From assembly GCA_903895695.1 (NCBI GenBank), contig CAITUY010000173.1, forward strand, positions 1 through 34,459: DNA of 34,459 bases, written 5' to 3'. Within the stretch, counting starts at the first letter, position 1. Every line of letters begins with the position of its first letter. This DNA comes from an uncultured bacterium (lineage in GTDB: Bacteria; Verrucomicrobiota; Kiritimatiellia; CAIKKV01; CAITUY01). Below the pieces are notes generated by a model that worked only from the letters and a program-made list of their open reading frames with translations, ran no database searches and had not been told where the DNA came from. Made by a program: the position numbers and the translations under genes. This document shows, in pieces, positions 1 through 7,351 of the stretch.

Positions 1-68
1 CCCTTCGCCGCCTCCAGCGCCACCCGCGCCTTGAACTCATTCGTGTGCACTTTCCGCTTCGCTGCCAT
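1..68 (-). CDS. IS3-family transposase OrfA, N-terminus only (partial)
   Basis: From the ATG at 66-68 the minus strand encodes 22 complete residues beginning MAAKRKVHTNEFKARVALEA and then leaves the window. The (K/R)-x-H-(T/S)-x-E-F-K-x-(K/R)-V-A-L-E-A pattern is the hallmark start of IS3-family OrfA helix-turn-helix proteins, which bind the element's ends and are joined to OrfB by frameshifting in the active enzyme. The tract is too short to name a subgroup. Confidence 0.7.
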   Translation of the reverse strand, partial: MAAKRKVHTNEFKARVALEAAK

Positions 69-139
69 ATCAAATCTCCCGTCCTGTTGGACCGTTGGCT
101 ATACCTTAACCACCTGTCCAAAAAACGGGGGGAACTTCA
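1..139 (-). mobile_element. End of an IS3-family insertion sequence (cut by window edge)
   Basis: Read on the minus strand, the segment starts at about 139 with tgaagttcccccc, a T-run and ttggacagg, which resembles the inverted-repeat ends of IS3-family elements (TGA start, C-run, GGACA). About 70 bp further in, an orfA-like transposase reading frame begins. Only the left end of the element is present; the rest lies outside the window. The outer boundary is inferred from the end motif, because the other end and the target duplication cannot be seen. Confidence 0.6.
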
Positions 140-208
140 CCCCGAGCAGCGCCGCGCCTGGTTGGAGGAGGCAGCTGCCATGACCGCTAGGGCATTTCCG
201 GCTGATTG
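140..208 (+). pseudogene. Possible C-terminal tail of a gene cut by the IS3-type element
   Basis: Immediately right of the IS end, an open frame without a start codon reads PEQRRAWLEEAAAMTARAFPAD and stops at 206-208, just before the next gene. It looks like the helical tail of an interrupted protein, but it is short and matches no family I can name. The alternative is chance read-through of non-coding DNA. Confidence 0.2.
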
Positions 209-213
209 ACCCC

Positions 214-609
214 ATGCCCGCCAGACCCCACATCCTTTTCGTCTGCGGCCGGAACCAATGGCGGAGTCCCACGGCCACCCGGGTCTACGCCAACGATCAG
301 CGCATTGAGGTCAGGTCGGCCGGCGTCAGCCCGCAAAGCGCGCACCGCGTGTCGCAACGGGATCTGGAGTGGGCCGACCTGGTACTGGCCATGGAAGCAG
401 AGCACAAGGCCCGCCTGCGGGAAATGTTCAGGAACATGCAACTGCCGCCGATCGAGTGCCTGGACATCCCTGACGATTACGGATTCATGGACGAGGCGCT
501 GGTGACGTTAATCAGGGAGGGTACCGAGTCACACCTGAGCGCCAGGTTCGGGATCGGCAGCAAAGGGAACGGTCCAGCTCAAAATCGGCGATCCACCAGA
601 AAGGAATAG
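214..609 (+). CDS. Low-molecular-weight phosphotyrosine phosphatase-like protein
   Basis: 131 residues. The N-terminus ILFVCGRNQWRSPTA carries the LMW-PTP signature C-x5-R-(S/T), with C11 as likely nucleophile, R17 in the phosphate loop and S18 after it. The block LDIPDDYGFMD (about 83-93) matches the short bacterial LMW-PTP-like subfamily of about 105-110 residues. The last 20 or so residues are an extension, possibly acquired. The family dephosphorylates proteins or small phosphoesters in the cytoplasm; the substrate here is unknown. The gene ends 6 bp before the next ATG, suggesting co-transcription with the GNAT gene. The start is the first ATG ahead of the signature; its ribosome binding site is weak. 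Confidence 0.8.
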   Translation: MPARPHILFVCGRNQWRSPTATRVYANDQRIEVRSAGVSPQSAHRVSQRDLEWADLVLAMEAEHKARLREMFRNMQLPPIECLDIPDDYGFMDEALVTLIREGTESHLSARFGIGSKGNGPAQNRRSTRKE

Positions 610-615
610 CAGGCC

Positions 616-1137
616 ATGGCAACACTGATCCGCCCCTGCACACCCGCTGACTTCGACACGGTCTATGCGATCGTCAATGACGCCGCCACGGCGTACAAGG
701 GCGTGATCCCGGCCGACCGCTGGCATGATCCGTACATGCCCCGCGCTGAGTTACGAGCGGCAATCGACAGCGGCGTGCAGTTCTGGGGGTTTGAGATGGA
801 CGGTCAACTCGTGGGCATCATGGGCGTGCAGCCCGTGCAGGACGTAACGTTGATCCGGCATGCGTATGTGCGCACCAGCCACCGGCGCCACGGGATCGGG
901 GGCCAGTTACTCCATTTCCTGTTGGCCCAAATCAGTACCCCCACCCTGATTGGCACCTGGGCCGCCGCGGATTGGGCCATCCGGTTTTACGAGAAACACG
1001 GATTCAGGCTCGTTACCCCGGAGAAGAAGGATCGCCTGCTGCCCAAATACTGGGGCGTGCCGGCACGACAGATCGAAACGTCCGTAGTCCTGGGCGACCA
1101 GCGGTGGTTTGATGAGCATGTGGAAGGAAGAAAATGA
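616..1137 (+). CDS. GNAT-family N-acetyltransferase
   Basis: 173 residues with the GNAT fold visible in order: an N-terminal segment IRPCTPADFDTVYAIV, central strands around VGIMGVQPV, and acetyl-CoA binding motif A in VRTSHRRHGIGGQLL (Q/R-x-x-G-x-G type, about residues 84-98). Motif B follows in WAIRFYEKHGFRLV. The family transfers acetyl from acetyl-CoA to an amine; the acceptor is not evident. An AGGAAT-type ribosome binding site lies about 10 bp before the ATG. The stop overlaps the next start (ATGA at 1134-1137), so translation is probably coupled to the truncated oxidoreductase downstream. Confidence 0.87.
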   Translation: MATLIRPCTPADFDTVYAIVNDAATAYKGVIPADRWHDPYMPRAELRAAIDSGVQFWGFEMDGQLVGIMGVQPVQDVTLIRHAYVRTSHRRHGIGGQLLHFLLAQISTPTLIGTWAAADWAIRFYEKHGFRLVTPEKKDRLLPKYWGVPARQIETSVVLGDQRWFDEHVEGRK

Positions 1138-1439
1138 AGGTTGTCCGTTGGGGAATCATAGGGTGTGGCGATGTGACTGAGGTGAAGAGTGGACCAGGCT
1201 TCGCCAAAGCACCGGGCAGCGCGCTGGCCATGGTCATGCGCCGGGATGGTCGGCTGGCGGAAGACTATGCAAAACGGCACGGCGTGCCGCGTTGGACCAC
1301 GGATGCTGAGGCACTGATCGCTGATCCCGACGTCGATGCGGTCTACGTGGCTACGCCGGTGGGATCTCACCTGGAATACGCACTCAAGGTATGCGCAGCC
1401 GGCAAGCCTATTACGGAAGTCGGGCAGGAAGCGGTCTAG
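1134..1439 (+). pseudogene. Gfo/Idh/MocA oxidoreductase, truncated after the NAD-binding half
   Basis: 101 residues of a family normally about 330-370 long. The Rossmann start VVRWGIIGCGDVTEVKSGP, the middle block DPDVDAVYVATPVGSHLEYA and the helix up to CAAGKP are typical. Where the family continues with the catalytic E-K-P motif, this frame instead reads ITEVGQEAV and stops. The whole substrate-binding domain is missing and does not resume in any frame in the following 270 bp. The gene therefore lost its 3' part by deletion or insertion and is unlikely to be enzymatically active. Confidence 0.8.
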
Positions 1440-1710
1440 TCACCAACTTCTTGCTCGTTCCTCATGCTGGGCTAACCTGCTGGCACTAGTCTGACTCTCG
1501 TTATGAGTTTCTTCCCGGTTCTCCTACACGGCCGACAAGAGAGCGCTCTCTTGTCCCTCCACCGTGTGAGGGGGCCGGGACCTTTTGGGTGGTGGCAATC
1601 TGTGCAGCTGAAAAAGCGACCCTGGCCGGACCAGGTGGCACGATGGAGACTACAGCTCAACCGATGGGCGACCTCGCCCCGTATTGATCACACCGGAAGT
1701 CAACCTCAGG
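1440..1710. other. Non-coding stretch with a long palindrome
   Basis: No convincing gene lies between the truncated oxidoreductase and the convergent sensor kinase. A minus-strand frame of 62 codons (1472-1660) shows no family features. The segment contains a perfect 22-bp palindrome, listed separately, and a shorter inverted repeat CTGG-CCGGA-CCAG near 1622. It sits where the oxidoreductase lost its end, so it may be the edge of a mobile or repeat element. Confidence 0.4.
1526..1567. repeat. Nested palindrome: 22-bp perfect core with outer 6-bp stem
   Basis: Positions 1534-1555 form a perfect palindrome whose half-site is gacaagagagc. It is bracketed by acacgg (1526-1531) and ccgtgt (1562-1567), which pair as an outer stem with a small asymmetric internal loop. 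The structure could fold in DNA (cruciform) or RNA. No T-run follows on either strand, so it is not a standard terminator. Confidence 0.6.
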
Positions 1711-2772
1711 TCACTTCACCGGCAGGGTCAGCGTGACGCAGGTCCCCTTGCCGGGTGTGGAGTCCAACCGCAGTGTGCCCCCGAAATGCTCCACCCTCTC
1801 GCGAAGCTTGAAGAGCCCCAAGCCGTGGCCGGTGAGTTGGTCTGCGGCGACGCCTTTGCCGTTGTCTATTACATGGATCGTGATCCCGTCTCCATCGAGG
1901 CGTTCGATTGACACATCGGCTGTCTTGATCTGCGCATGGCGGACAACATTGAACAGGAGTTCTCTGACGGCCCGAACCAGGAACTCACGGACGGCATCCG
2001 ATGGCTCCACCTGTTCGGATTTTGCCCGCAGGCGCACGGCAAGCCCGAATCTTTCCTGCATGTCGCCAGCAAGCCATTCCAAATCCGCCAGCAGATTCTT
2101 GCCGGGAAATACGGGAGGCATCATTTCGACGCTTAGCGACCTCGTTAAGGCAATTGCTTTGTCGAGGATGCCGGCGGCCGCCCCCACCGTGGATCGTTCC
2201 TCAAGGCTGGACGCAGACTCGCGAATGGCCGCGATCTTGTACTGTAACGCCACAAGGGTTTGCTGAAGATCCTCATGGAGGGCGTAGCCGATCCGCTCCC
2301 TTTCCTTTTCTTCCACAGCGATGATGTTCAGTGTCAGCAATCGCAATTGAGCCGTACGCTCCGCAACCTTGCCTTCCAGTTCGTCGCGGGACTTGCGGAG
2401 TTCCTCTTCGGCCCGCTTGCTTTCAGTGATGTCATGCCATAGGCCGTGAAGTAGCGTCCTGCCGCCCACTTGGATAGGCCTCGTTATCACCTCGATATCC
2501 CGTATGGAGCCATTCTTGGTCTTGTGTCGGGTGATGAACCGGTCTTGACCTTTGGAGATGATTTGACGGAAGTGAAGCTGCGTATCCTCGCTGGACTCGA
2601 TGACCTCCAGGTCGGGGATCGTAAGTTTGCTCAGTTCTTCGCGGGTGTAGCCGAGGTAGTTGCAGGCCTCTTCGTTGAAATCCAAGAGCGCACCTGTTTC
2701 GGGGTCAAGGATTACGACGGCATCCGGCGACTGGTCGAACAGGGTGCGGTAGCGCGTCTCAGAGTCATGCAA
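1711..2772 (-). CDS. PAS-domain sensor histidine kinase (NarX/HisKA_3 type), 5'-truncated
   Basis: 353 residues from the TTG at 2770-2772. A PAS domain (about 3-115) ends in WHDITESKRAEEEL, followed by a coiled linker, a HisKA_3 dimerisation region with phospho-acceptor H166 in ERIGYALHEDLQQTL, and a HATPase domain with N-box ELLFNVVRHA, G1 DNGKGV and G2 GHGLGLFKLRERV. The frame stays open upstream to a stop at 2878-2880 and encodes the end of another PAS domain (FASTLQDITERKKAEQAL) with no usable start. The gene has thus lost its 5' part, including any membrane sensor. The kinase core looks intact, but no LuxR-type response regulator is nearby. It may be a pseudogene or may use the TTG. Confidence 0.78.
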   Translation of the reverse strand: MHDSETRYRTLFDQSPDAVVILDPETGALLDFNEEACNYLGYTREELSKLTIPDLEVIESSEDTQLHFRQIISKGQDRFITRHKTKNGSIRDIEVITRPIQVGGRTLLHGLWHDITESKRAEEELRKSRDELEGKVAERTAQLRLLTLNIIAVEEKERERIGYALHEDLQQTLVALQYKIAAIRESASSLEERSTVGAAAGILDKAIALTRSLSVEMMPPVFPGKNLLADLEWLAGDMQERFGLAVRLRAKSEQVEPSDAVREFLVRAVRELLFNVVRHAQIKTADVSIERLDGDGITIHVIDNGKGVAADQLTGHGLGLFKLRERVEHFGGTLRLDSTPGKGTCVTLTLPVK

Positions 2773-2930
2773 CGCCTGTTCCGCCTTCTTGCGCTCGGTG
2801 ATGTCTTGAAGCGTGCTGGCAAAACGGTTCCCCCCTGCTGGAAAGGTGAAGGCGTGAATGGGGCGATTCGTCTTGATTCATAGAGCTGCTTCTGGGGTAA
2901 CTCTGTCTTTCACGATGGCTGGCATCGCTC

Positions 2931-4283
2931 CTAAGGATGTTGGCAGGGCATCGGCACCGGAGCCGTCCGCCGCAGCATGCGGCTCACCCACAGCATGCCG
3001 ATGACGCCGACAACTATGTCCGTCACCAGGCGCCCGACGAAAACGCCGCGCACCCCGTCCAGATAGGCCCCAAGGCAGGACAACGGGATGAGGAGCACGA
3101 GGACGCGTATTGTATTCAGGACGGTCGCCGACATCGGCCGGTGCATTCCCGTGAGGATCATGCTGGAATAGCGGTGCGTTTCCATCAGTCCGTAGCCGAA
3201 AGCAATAATCCTGATATAGGACACCAGGATGTCAACCACCGTTGGATCGGAACTGAACAAGCCGCCCAGCAGGCGCGCGCAGCTGAAAAAAACCAACGCC
3301 ACCCCGCCCCCGTACAGAAGCGCGAAACGATAGGACATCCCGACCGCCTCCCGGATCCGGTCAATCCGGTGGGCCCCATAGTTCTGGCTGATGAACGGGG
3401 TCATCGACATCCCCAGCGCCATGGGAATGATGAATGCGAACATCTCGATGCGCCCGGCCACACCGCAAGCCGCCACGGCCTCATTCCCGAAGCCGCTCAA
3501 AATCCGGGTGATAACGGTGGCGGAAATCGGCATGAGCGCATTGCTGAGAATGCCCGGAACACCGAAACGCAAAATTCCTCGCACAGCCCTCAGCGCGTCA
3601 CCGAAACGCCAGCCGCCAACCTTAAGCAGTCGGTATTTGAAGAGGAGGCGGAGCAGCCAGACCATGGACACGGCCTGCGCAATGACCGTCGCCAGGGCCG
3701 ACCCGCGGATGCCCAGGGCCGGTACGCCCAGCCACCCAAATATAAGGATGGGATTGAGGATCAGGTTGAGGAGCGTCCCGAGCATCATCAGGCGACTTGC
3801 ATGCTTGGAGTCCCCCATGGAGATGAGAATCCCGTTGCCGATCATGGGCAGACACATCGTCGGCGCCCCGATATACCAGATCCGCATATAAGCACCGACC
3901 AGCGGGAGCGTATGCTCGTCGGCGCCCAGGCGGGTGAATATCGGCCCAACGCTCAGATACCCGGCCACGGCGATCACGGCGGCAACCCCGCAGGCGAACG
4001 CCATGCCGTACGTGGCGAAATGCGCGGCATCCTCGTGGTCCTTGCGGCCGAGTGCATGCGATGTCAGCGTGGTGATGCCGGAGCCCAACCCCATCGAGAC
4101 GCACGACAGCAGCATGATCACCGGGAACGTGAACCCGATCGCGGCCAATGGGAATGTACCGAGTTGCGCGACGAACCACGCATCCGTCAGGTTATAGGCG
4201 TTCATCGCGAAGGTACCCGCCAACATGGGGAACGCCATCGCAAACAACGTGCGCTTCACACTATTCTGGACAAGGACGCTCAT
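2931..4283 (-). CDS. MATE-family multidrug/sodium efflux transporter
   Basis: 450 residues, the usual family length. The N-terminus VKRTLFAMAFPMLAG and the motif YNLTDAWFVAQLGTFPLAA are characteristic of MATE proteins, and about 12 hydrophobic segments follow in the two-bundle arrangement. The second-half start RGILRFGVPGILSNALMP mirrors the first, as expected from the internal duplication. The family exports cationic compounds across the inner membrane using a sodium or proton gradient. The ATG at 4281-4283 has a distant GAGG as ribosome binding site. It lies upstream of the sensor kinase on the same strand with about 50 bp to that frame's upstream stop. Substrate unknown. Confidence 0.92.
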   Translation of the reverse strand: MSVLVQNSVKRTLFAMAFPMLAGTFAMNAYNLTDAWFVAQLGTFPLAAIGFTFPVIMLLSCVSMGLGSGITTLTSHALGRKDHEDAAHFATYGMAFACGVAAVIAVAGYLSVGPIFTRLGADEHTLPLVGAYMRIWYIGAPTMCLPMIGNGILISMGDSKHASRLMMLGTLLNLILNPILIFGWLGVPALGIRGSALATVIAQAVSMVWLLRLLFKYRLLKVGGWRFGDALRAVRGILRFGVPGILSNALMPISATVITRILSGFGNEAVAACGVAGRIEMFAFIIPMALGMSMTPFISQNYGAHRIDRIREAVGMSYRFALLYGGGVALVFFSCARLLGGLFSSDPTVVDILVSYIRIIAFGYGLMETHRYSSMILTGMHRPMSATVLNTIRVLVLLIPLSCLGAYLDGVRGVFVGRLVTDIVVGVIGMLWVSRMLRRTAPVPMPCQHP

Positions 4284-4586
4284 AGCGATTCAGATCCTCA
4301 GGCATCACCGTGCCTGTCACACCAACCGGATGATTCAGCGGGAGGCAGGCAGGGGGCGCCTTGTGCGACAAGAACGCGCAGGGCGCCCCTCGGGATGACA
4401 ACTGCGGGGAGACTAACCGCCGCCACATGGAACTGACAACCGGATTATCAACGCCTTGCGCGAGCGGGCCGGCGTATCCAAGCTTACCTGCGCCATCCAG
4501 GGCGTCGGCGATTGGACTTGGTGCGCTGGCGGTAGCGCGTATTATCTTAGGGGACAGGACGTGAATACGCCAAGGAGAACTGAACT
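4284..4586. other. Intergenic region between divergent MATE and lipoprotein genes
   Basis: No gene is supported. There is an 8-bp inverted repeat ggggcgcc (4353-4360) / ggcgcccc (4382-4389) with a 21-nt loop and no T-run. A candidate promoter for the lipoprotein lies at 4518-4545. A start-less frame at about 4431-4589 resembles coding sequence weakly and was not called. Confidence 0.4.
4518..4545 (+). promoter_or_regulatory. Candidate sigma-70-like promoter for the lipoprotein
   Basis: A TATTAT -10 hexamer at 4540-4545 is preceded, after 16 bp, by TTGGTG at 4518-4523, a poor -35. It sits about 40 bp upstream of the lipoprotein ATG. The -10 is good, the -35 weak, and consensus use in this phylum is uncertain. 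Confidence 0.3.
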
Positions 4587-4919
4587 ATGAAAAGCATGCT
4601 GTTGACGGTCGTTGGTATAGCGGTTCTCGTAAGTGGTTGCCGCTCCGTTCAGACGCCTGGCAGGACGAGTGTGCCGGCCATTGGGCGCCCTGTTCAATCG
4701 GTCATCCAAGCGTCTGCCGGCCTCCCGATAGAGATGTTCGACCAGGCGGGTAAGCAAGTGCAAGAGCTCCCCCGGCAACAGAAAGGCAGCGTCTCAATCT
4801 ACAACGAAGACAAAACCGGCCAAGACAACTACACGTTCGACGAGAACGGCTTGATTGTCAAACACCGGCGCAGCTATGGGGCAAACTATAGTCAGGGGGT
4901 ATGGGAAGAAGCGAAATAG
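4587..4919 (+). CDS. Small predicted lipoprotein of unknown function
   Basis: 110 residues. The N-terminus MKSMLLTVVGIAVLVSGC is a lipoprotein signal peptide with lipobox L-V-S-G-C; C18 would be lipidated and the mature protein anchored in a membrane. The mature part is polar; its second half (SVSIYNEDKTGQDNYTFD, ENGLIVKHRR) suggests a small beta-rich domain. I recognise no family. An AAGGAG ribosome binding site lies about 12 bp upstream of the ATG. It stands alone between a divergent transporter and a degraded region. Confidence 0.72.
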   Translation: MKSMLLTVVGIAVLVSGCRSVQTPGRTSVPAIGRPVQSVIQASAGLPIEMFDQAGKQVQELPRQQKGSVSIYNEDKTGQDNYTFDENGLIVKHRRSYGANYSQGVWEEAK

Positions 4920-5051
4920 GACGGATCGACTGCGAATCAAGGCGAAGAGCGGCCCAGCAGCGTCCAAGCCCCGGCTCCCAAACCACCCGACCAGAACCGT
5001 AATCCCTTACGGTTACGCATCCCCCACGTAGACGGAAGGCCCCTGCTGTCC

Positions 5052-5074
5052 ATAAAAACAGCCGGCTCAAGCCG
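5052..5074 (-). terminator. Weak rho-independent terminator for the lost minus-strand gene
   Basis: On the minus strand a short hairpin (cggct-tg-agccg) is followed by gctgttttta. It lies just downstream of the remnant C-terminus that stops at 5084, as a terminator of that former gene would. The stem is only 5 bp, so support is modest. Confidence 0.3.
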
Positions 5075-5083
5075 CGTAATCCA

Positions 5084-5179
5084 TCATTGCTGCGGAACGC
5101 GCACTTGGACCCGGTAGAACCGCGGACCGGCCGTGTTCGTGTCGCCGAGTGTCGTGATCGCGGCCGCAGACGGAGTTGA
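5084..5179 (-). pseudogene. C-terminal remnant of a secreted repeat-type protein
   Basis: A minus-strand frame with no start encodes STPSAAAITTLGDTNTAG followed by PRFYRVQVRVPQQ and a stop. The pattern G-D-(T/S)-N-x-x-x-x-R-F-Y-R-V-(Q/R)-(V/L) is a common last strand of large secreted PVC proteins with Ig-like or LamG modules. Two in-frame TGA codons lie just upstream and the reading frame is lost there; the adjacent 147-bp repeat starts 52 bp further on. A weak terminator follows. I infer that the rest of the gene was deleted. Confidence 0.35.
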
Positions 5180-5231
5180 TCAGACGCGTCATGCGGGACC
5201 GTCGCTCTTGCGCATCCCGTACCCTGCGGAC

Positions 5232-5378
5232 GCAAAAAAGAAACCGCGGCCCGTGCCGCGGTTGCGTTTCGAGGAATTGCCTCCTCTGGGCTCCCCAGTC
5301 GGCCAGTAGTTCGAATCCTGTATGCACCCTTGAGTGCGATTCCTTTCCCTACCAGCCTCAGGTCACCAATACGGTACC
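5232..5378 (-). repeat. 147-bp structured repeat, copy 1
   Basis: Positions 5232-5354 are identical to 9170-9292 (123 bp), and the match continues to 5378 with three mismatches. Read on the minus strand the unit contains successive hairpins (gcac/gtgc, ctggg/cccag, gagg/cctc, aaccgcgg/ccgcggtt) and ends in a T-rich run, as expected of a small transcribed RNA or a gene's 3' end. On the plus strand agttcgaatcctg resembles a tRNA T-loop, but the T-stem does not pair. It may be a mobile structured element, a small RNA gene family, or a decayed tRNA end with its terminator. Confidence 0.85.
5234..5263 (-). terminator. Rho-independent terminator in repeat copy 1
   Basis: On the minus strand aaccgcgg and ccgcggtt form a perfect 8-bp GC-rich stem with a 6-nt loop, followed directly by tcttttttg. 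This is a textbook intrinsic terminator for transcription running leftward. Confidence 0.7.
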
Positions 5379-5527
5379 CGAATATGCAACCGCGATGCCG
5401 GAGCTTCTGGACGTCGGATCGGCGGCAAAGCTGCTGTCGCGTTCCGTGCATTCGGTCTGGCGCCTGTCAGATAGCGCTCAACCCCTTGCCATCCCACCGC
5501 CCTTCTGACATCCTGCCGATAGCTTCC

Positions 5528-7351
5528 ATGAAATACCACAATCTTCCAAACTCCCCTCTCACTCTCTCCGCCCTCGCGCTGGGCAACGGAGTGTTCGGCG
5601 TCGGACTCATGCCCGACGCGACCGACCGACTCTACAGCTTGTATCGCGATGCCGGCGGGAACACCTTCGATACTGCCCACTGCTACTCCTTCTGGCTTCC
5701 CAATGGCAGCGGGGCGTCCGAACGTGTCCTCGGCCGGTGCATCCGTAGATTCAATGACCGCAAGAACGTCTTCATAATCACCAAGGGCGGTCACCCCGCC
5801 GTCCTTCCCGACTACCCTCGTCCCGACTCGTTCCTGGCCCCGGAGATCATCGCGTCCGACATCAATGACAGCCTTGAGCGCCTTGGCTTCGACACCATCG
5901 ACCTTTACCTCCTCCATCGGGACGACCCTCGCATGCCTGTCAGCGGAATCATCGACACGCTCAATTCCCATATCGCGACCGGCCGCCTTCGCTCCATAGG
6001 CGTTTCCAACTGGACCACCGCCCGCATCGCCGAAGCCAACGCCTATGCCCAAGCCAACGGCCTTCACGGGTTCGTCGTCTCACAACCGCAGTTCAGCCTC
6101 GCGCAACCCAACGCCCCGGAACCCACTACCGACCCCGCCAACCGCTACCTTTACGACCACGACATTGCCTGGCACACGCGGTCCCGACTCCCAGTGCTCT
6201 GCTACTCTCCCACCGCTGGGGGCTACTTTGCCAGTGATGGGGTCCGCTCCAAAGGCACCTTTGAGAATCCCACCTCCCGCGCCCGGCTCATCCGTGCCCA
6301 GCAACTTGCCGCTCAACTCGGCGCCACCCCCAACCAGATCGCCTTGGCCTACCTCATGGCCCAGCCCTTCCTCATCATCCCGATCCTCGGAACTTCCGAC
6401 CCCGTCCATCTTGCCGATGGGCTCGCCTCCGCCAACATTCAGCTCACTCCCACCCAAGTCCGCTGGCTCCGTGACGGTGAGAGGACAACGATGAAAACAA
6501 TACAGACGGCGGCGGCTCTTTCAGCCGGCGTAAGCAAGGACCGGATCTGCACCGACTACCTCCCCTTCATCGACTTCCACATCCACATCCGCGGCGGCAT
6601 GACCGTCGAAAAGGCCGTCGAGCGGCAGGCCGTGACGGGCATCAGCTCGGGCGTGCTCGAAAACCTCGGCGTCGGCTGGCCGCTCGCGACCGACGAGCAA
6701 CTTACCGCATTCATCGACAGCGCCGCCGGCAAGCCGGTCTTCGTGGGCGTTCAAGTGAACGACCGCGACTGGTACACCAAGCATTCGCCCGAAGCGCTGA
6801 AACGTCTCGATTACGTCCTGGCCGACACGATGATCATGGCCATGCCCGACGATGACAGTCCGCCGGTCAAGCTTTGGATGCCGGAACTCTACGATATCGA
6901 AAATCCCGATGCGTGGATGGAGCGCTACATGCGTCACAATCTGCGGGTACTCTCCGAGCCGATCAGCATCCTGGCCAATCCGACGTATCTGCCGCCTGCG
7001 GTGAAGAACCTGCACGACCGGCTCTGGACGGATGCACGGATGAGGCAGATCATCCAGAAGGCGGTCGAGCAAGGCATTGCGCTGGAGATCCAGGCGAACA
7101 GCGAGTATCCGAAGGAACGTTTCATCCGCATGGCCAAGGCGATGGGCGCGAAGTTCTGCTTCGGCTCGAACAACTTCGACGACAAGCCTATCGACATGAC
7201 GCGATGCCTGGAGATGATCGAGAAGTTCGGACTGGGCAAGGATGATCTGTTCAGACCGAGTTGCCGTCAAATCAGTTCAACACCCAACACCCAACGTTCA
7301 ACGCCCAAGTTGGTCATTGGTCACATAGTAGAGAAAAACGATATTCATTAA
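5528..7351 (+). CDS. Aldo-keto reductase fused in frame to a PHP-like metal-dependent hydrolase domain
   Basis: 607 residues from the ATG at 5528. Residues 1-320 are an aldo-keto reductase with the full catalytic tetrad: D48 and Y53 (NTFDTAHCYS), K86 (IITKGGH) and H130 (DLYLLHRDD); this family reduces carbonyls with NADPH. It runs to the usual family end (QVRWLRDG) but without a stop. From M322, preceded by GAGAGG like a ribosome binding site, begins a PHP-like domain (FIDFHIHIRGGMTVEKA, later LWMPELYDI and FCFGSNNF) that stands alone elsewhere in PVC bacteria. The two halves differ in codon use: the first is C-rich, the second G/C-balanced. The tail STPNTQRSTPK is encoded by a heptameric repeat. 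Upstream in-frame codons back to 5330 are repeat sequence, so 5528 is preferred. Confidence 0.82.
   Translation: MKYHNLPNSPLTLSALALGNGVFGVGLMPDATDRLYSLYRDAGGNTFDTAHCYSFWLPNGSGASERVLGRCIRRFNDRKNVFIITKGGHPAVLPDYPRPDSFLAPEIIASDINDSLERLGFDTIDLYLLHRDDPRMPVSGIIDTLNSHIATGRLRSIGVSNWTTARIAEANAYAQANGLHGFVVSQPQFSLAQPNAPEPTTDPANRYLYDHDIAWHTRSRLPVLCYSPTAGGYFASDGVRSKGTFENPTSRARLIRAQQLAAQLGATPNQIALAYLMAQPFLIIPILGTSDPVHLADGLASANIQLTPTQVRWLRDGERTTMKTIQTAAALSAGVSKDRICTDYLPFIDFHIHIRGGMTVEKAVERQAVTGISSGVLENLGVGWPLATDEQLTAFIDSAAGKPVFVGVQVNDRDWYTKHSPEALKRLDYVLADTMIMAMPDDDSPPVKLWMPELYDIENPDAWMERYMRHNLRVLSEPISILANPTYLPPAVKNLHDRLWTDARMRQIIQKAVEQGIALEIQANSEYPKERFIRMAKAMGAKFCFGSNNFDDKPIDMTRCLEMIEKFGLGKDDLFRPSCRQISSTPNTQRSTPKLVIGHIVEKNDIH
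7273..7307 (+). repeat. Heptameric tandem repeat captured in the coding sequence
   Basis: Five successive 7-bp units (cagttca, acaccca, acaccca, acgttca, acgccca) cover the 3' end of the fusion gene and supply its last residues in frame. The repeat replaces the expected end of the PHP-like domain. It looks like intergenic repeat DNA that became coding after loss of the original stop. Confidence 0.55.

Noticed and set aside
4353..4389. Hairpin ggggcgcc/ggcgcccc as a terminator
   Set aside because: The loop is 21 nt, no T-run follows, and it lies between divergent genes where no terminator is expected.
2937..4436. 499-codon plus-strand frame opposite the MATE transporter
   Set aside because: Low-complexity His/Arg/Pro/Glu composition typical of an antisense shadow; the minus strand encodes a clear complete MATE protein.
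5300..5330. Possible tRNA on the plus strand in the 147-bp repeat (agttcgaatcctg)
   Set aside because: The T-stem bases do not pair, no matching acceptor strand lies about 70 bp upstream, and no anticodon arm can be drawn, so it is at most a decayed fragment.
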